Origin: Fallopia convolvulus
Lineage: Eukaryota > Streptophyta > Magnoliopsida > Caryophyllales > Polygonaceae
Direction: 5' to 3'
Assembly: GCA_964016875.1 (NCBI GenBank)
Contig: OZ024720.1
Span: forward strand, 42,065,106 to 42,129,105
DNA length: 64,000 bases
The position numbers and the translations under genes are program-made. Position 1 is the first letter of the stretch, and every line of letters begins with the position of its first letter. This document shows positions 62,711 through 64,000 of this stretch, in pieces. The notes below the pieces were generated by a model. That model searched no databases. It worked only from the letters and a program-made list of their open reading frames with translations, and was not told the DNA's origin.

Positions 62711-63580
62711 ATGACAGATGTAGGTGATGACAAGAATAAGGAACAAGTTGAGGAGTCCTCCAACTCCGTGGCTGCCATGTTGCAATCCTTCCAACAATCC
62801 ATGCAACACTCTTTGGAAGCTATGGAGACACGCATGGATGCCTTGGAGCGCCGAATCCTAGGGCTGGACGAGAGGACACAAGTGCCTCAAGTGGTGAAGA
62901 TCAAGGAGACACGAGAAGAGGATAAAGGTTCGAGGACGACCCCTTGTAAAGGAGAGGAGACTTCGTTCCAACAAAGAGTGATGAGTGACACAGAGCAACC
63001 AAAAAGAGAGACTCCTTTCCATGGATTGGAACAACTCATTACCATCAAGTGTCCAATAGAATTGATGCACACATTGCAAGAAGAGGAGGAAGTTGTGGAA
63101 TTGTCTCCTAAAATCAAGCATTGTCCTACCATCACTCCTAGCTCCATGAACTCATTGGCGACACCATGGGTTAATACATTTCCTATGACTCCTTCATGTT
63201 TGCCCTTCTTGCTCCATCAGGAGGACAAGTCTGTTTTAGTCACTCCAAGCGGTGATTACATTCCCTTTCTTGTGGAGGCGAAGAAGGATGTCTTTGTCAT
63301 GGAGAATGCCACATCAAGGGAGCTAGAAGCCCTACCTACTTTGTTGATCTCACAAGGCTTGATAGATTCGAGGACGAATCTTTTTGAAGGGGAGGAGGAT
63401 GATATGATTCCATCTACCGAGTCATGGCCCCATGATTTGAGTGAAGATTCCAGCCCTAAAGACAAGTCCAATTTGCACGACAAGGGAGAGTCTTCATTTG
63501 GACACATATCCAAGGCCGGTGTCCGAGGCGCTAAGGAGCCGAGTCAAGGCACGACGCTCTATTATGGGCGCATCACTTGA
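62711..63580 (+). CDS. Gag-like / pol-end fusion protein, reads into the 3' LTR
   Basis: 289 residues. The start (MTDVGDDKNK) is a low-complexity head followed by a coiled-coil (QQSMQHSLEAMETRMDALERRIL), as in Gag N-termini. The middle is not recognised. Residues about 225-231 and following (DSRTNLFEGEEDD) match the end of Gypsy polyproteins. The frame crosses the polypurine tract and continues into the LTR, where it stops at 63578-63580 (TGA); the first LTR has CCA (Pro) at this position and would read on to about 61515. No enzyme is encoded. It looks intact but its function is inferred from position only. Confidence 0.6.
   Translation: MTDVGDDKNKEQVEESSNSVAAMLQSFQQSMQHSLEAMETRMDALERRILGLDERTQVPQVVKIKETREEDKGSRTTPCKGEETSFQQRVMSDTEQPKRETPFHGLEQLITIKCPIELMHTLQEEEEVVELSPKIKHCPTITPSSMNSLATPWVNTFPMTPSCLPFLLHQEDKSVLVTPSGDYIPFLVEAKKDVFVMENATSRELEALPTLLISQGLIDSRTNLFEGEEDDMIPSTESWPHDLSEDSSPKDKSNLHDKGESSFGHISKAGVRGAKEPSQGTTLYYGRIT
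63380..63399 (+). other. Polypurine tract of the small Gypsy element
   Basis: TTTTTGAAGGGGAGGAGGA directly before the LTR at 63400. It lies inside the ORF. Confidence 0.75.
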
Positions 63581-64000
63581 GAACATGCTAGGGAAATGCT
63601 TGACAAGATCAAGGAGGAGCTCATGGATCATAAGTTTCCAAAGGTTTACAAAGAAGAAGGTTGGAGTCTCCTTTTGACGCGTGTTCCGACAAGTGACTTT
63701 TTGACGATTAAGGACACTTTATAAGTTTTCGGGATTTCGGGTTAATTTATGTAATTTCCTTAATTGAGGGGGTTAATTTTATAAGGCTTTGTGTTAGGTT
63801 TAAAGTCGGCCTCCTCCTCCTCATTCTCTAGAGATTGAACGAAAAACCTTGTTGCTTACTTTCCTTGCATCTTTCAATTCAAGTTCTTGTTCTTGTTTTC
63901 GTTCATTCAATTCTCGTTGTTCAAGTTGTTGGTGAGTAATATCCGACAATCTCGAGCATCTTAGATTGTTTGAGAGCTTGGTGAGTCATATCCAAGTTGT
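63400..64000 (+). repeat. 3' LTR of the small Gypsy element, cut by window end
   Basis: 601 bp of about 905. It matches 61203 onward with scattered differences, among them the stop at 63578 and one T fewer in the T-run near the end of the coding-like part. Confidence 0.9.

Larger units (their letters stand above)
61203..64000 (+). mobile_element. Small non-autonomous Gypsy element with tRNA-iMet primer site, 3' end outside window
   Basis: LTR (61203-62107), primer site at 62110, a leader, one ORF (62711-63580), a polypurine tract and the start of the second LTR (63400 on). The internal region is only about 1.3 kb. The LTR starts TGAT and ends ATCA. There is no pol, so it needs a helper. The ORF's end (DSRTNLFEGEEDD) is typical of the C-terminus of Gypsy polyproteins of the chromovirus group, so this looks like a gag start joined to a pol end by deletion. 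Confidence 0.85.

Overview
This window reads as repeat-dense plant heterochromatin, most likely from a eudicot and plausibly pericentromeric. The evidence is the high A+T content, about 32 kb of one tandem satellite (monomer about 226 bp, roughly 140 copies, all in the same orientation), and plant-specific LTR retrotransposons of the Athila (Ty3/Gypsy), other Gypsy and Sirevirus-like (Ty1/Copia) types. I see no ordinary host gene, tRNA, rRNA or CRISPR array. I cannot name the species.

Layout. 1-3801: 3' part of a non-autonomous Athila-like element (decayed gag-like ORF, long non-coding tail, 3' LTR). 3802-7590: 3' part of a non-autonomous Sirevirus-like Copia element (one gag-like ORF with two amber codons, then a 1.06-kb LTR). 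7591-17787: satellite array 1. 17788-28207: an almost complete Athila element on the minus strand with two near-identical 1.4-kb LTRs, a perfect 5-bp target duplication (gacgt), and a gag-protease-RT-RNase H-integrase region broken by frameshifts and stops. 28213-30046: satellite array 2. 30047-39725: a three-LTR, two-body tandem of the same non-autonomous Athila-like family as at 1-3801, its last LTR cut off. 39726-59216: satellite array 3, carrying a 175-bp hAT-like MITE, a 44-bp-arm fold-back and several local rearrangements. 59217-60667: a solo Athila-like LTR on the minus strand. 60668-61202: satellite array 4. 61203-64000: a small non-autonomous Gypsy element with a tRNA-iMet primer site, whose ORF runs into the 3' LTR; it leaves the window.

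How the parts relate. The satellite is the substrate and the mobile elements are insertions into it. Target duplications at the Athila element and the MITE, and a near-match at the solo LTR, show simple insertion. The tandem three-LTR block and the solo LTR show later homologous recombination. The two non-autonomous Gypsy families and the Copia-like one keep cis signals (LTR, primer site, polypurine tract, a gag-like ORF) but lack the visible enzymes, so they would need enzymes from relatives; the Athila copy here is too damaged to supply them.

Most unusual signal. Several unrelated LTR families here each carry their own short palindromic or inverted motif repeated many times: TCGGGCCCGA in the Athila element (at least 11 perfect copies, some inside coding sequence), GGGAAC/GTTCCC in the Copia-like element (about 29), GTTAACGA-type in the solo LTR, and a GCGCGGGA/TCGGCCGC module in the non-autonomous Athila-like LTRs.
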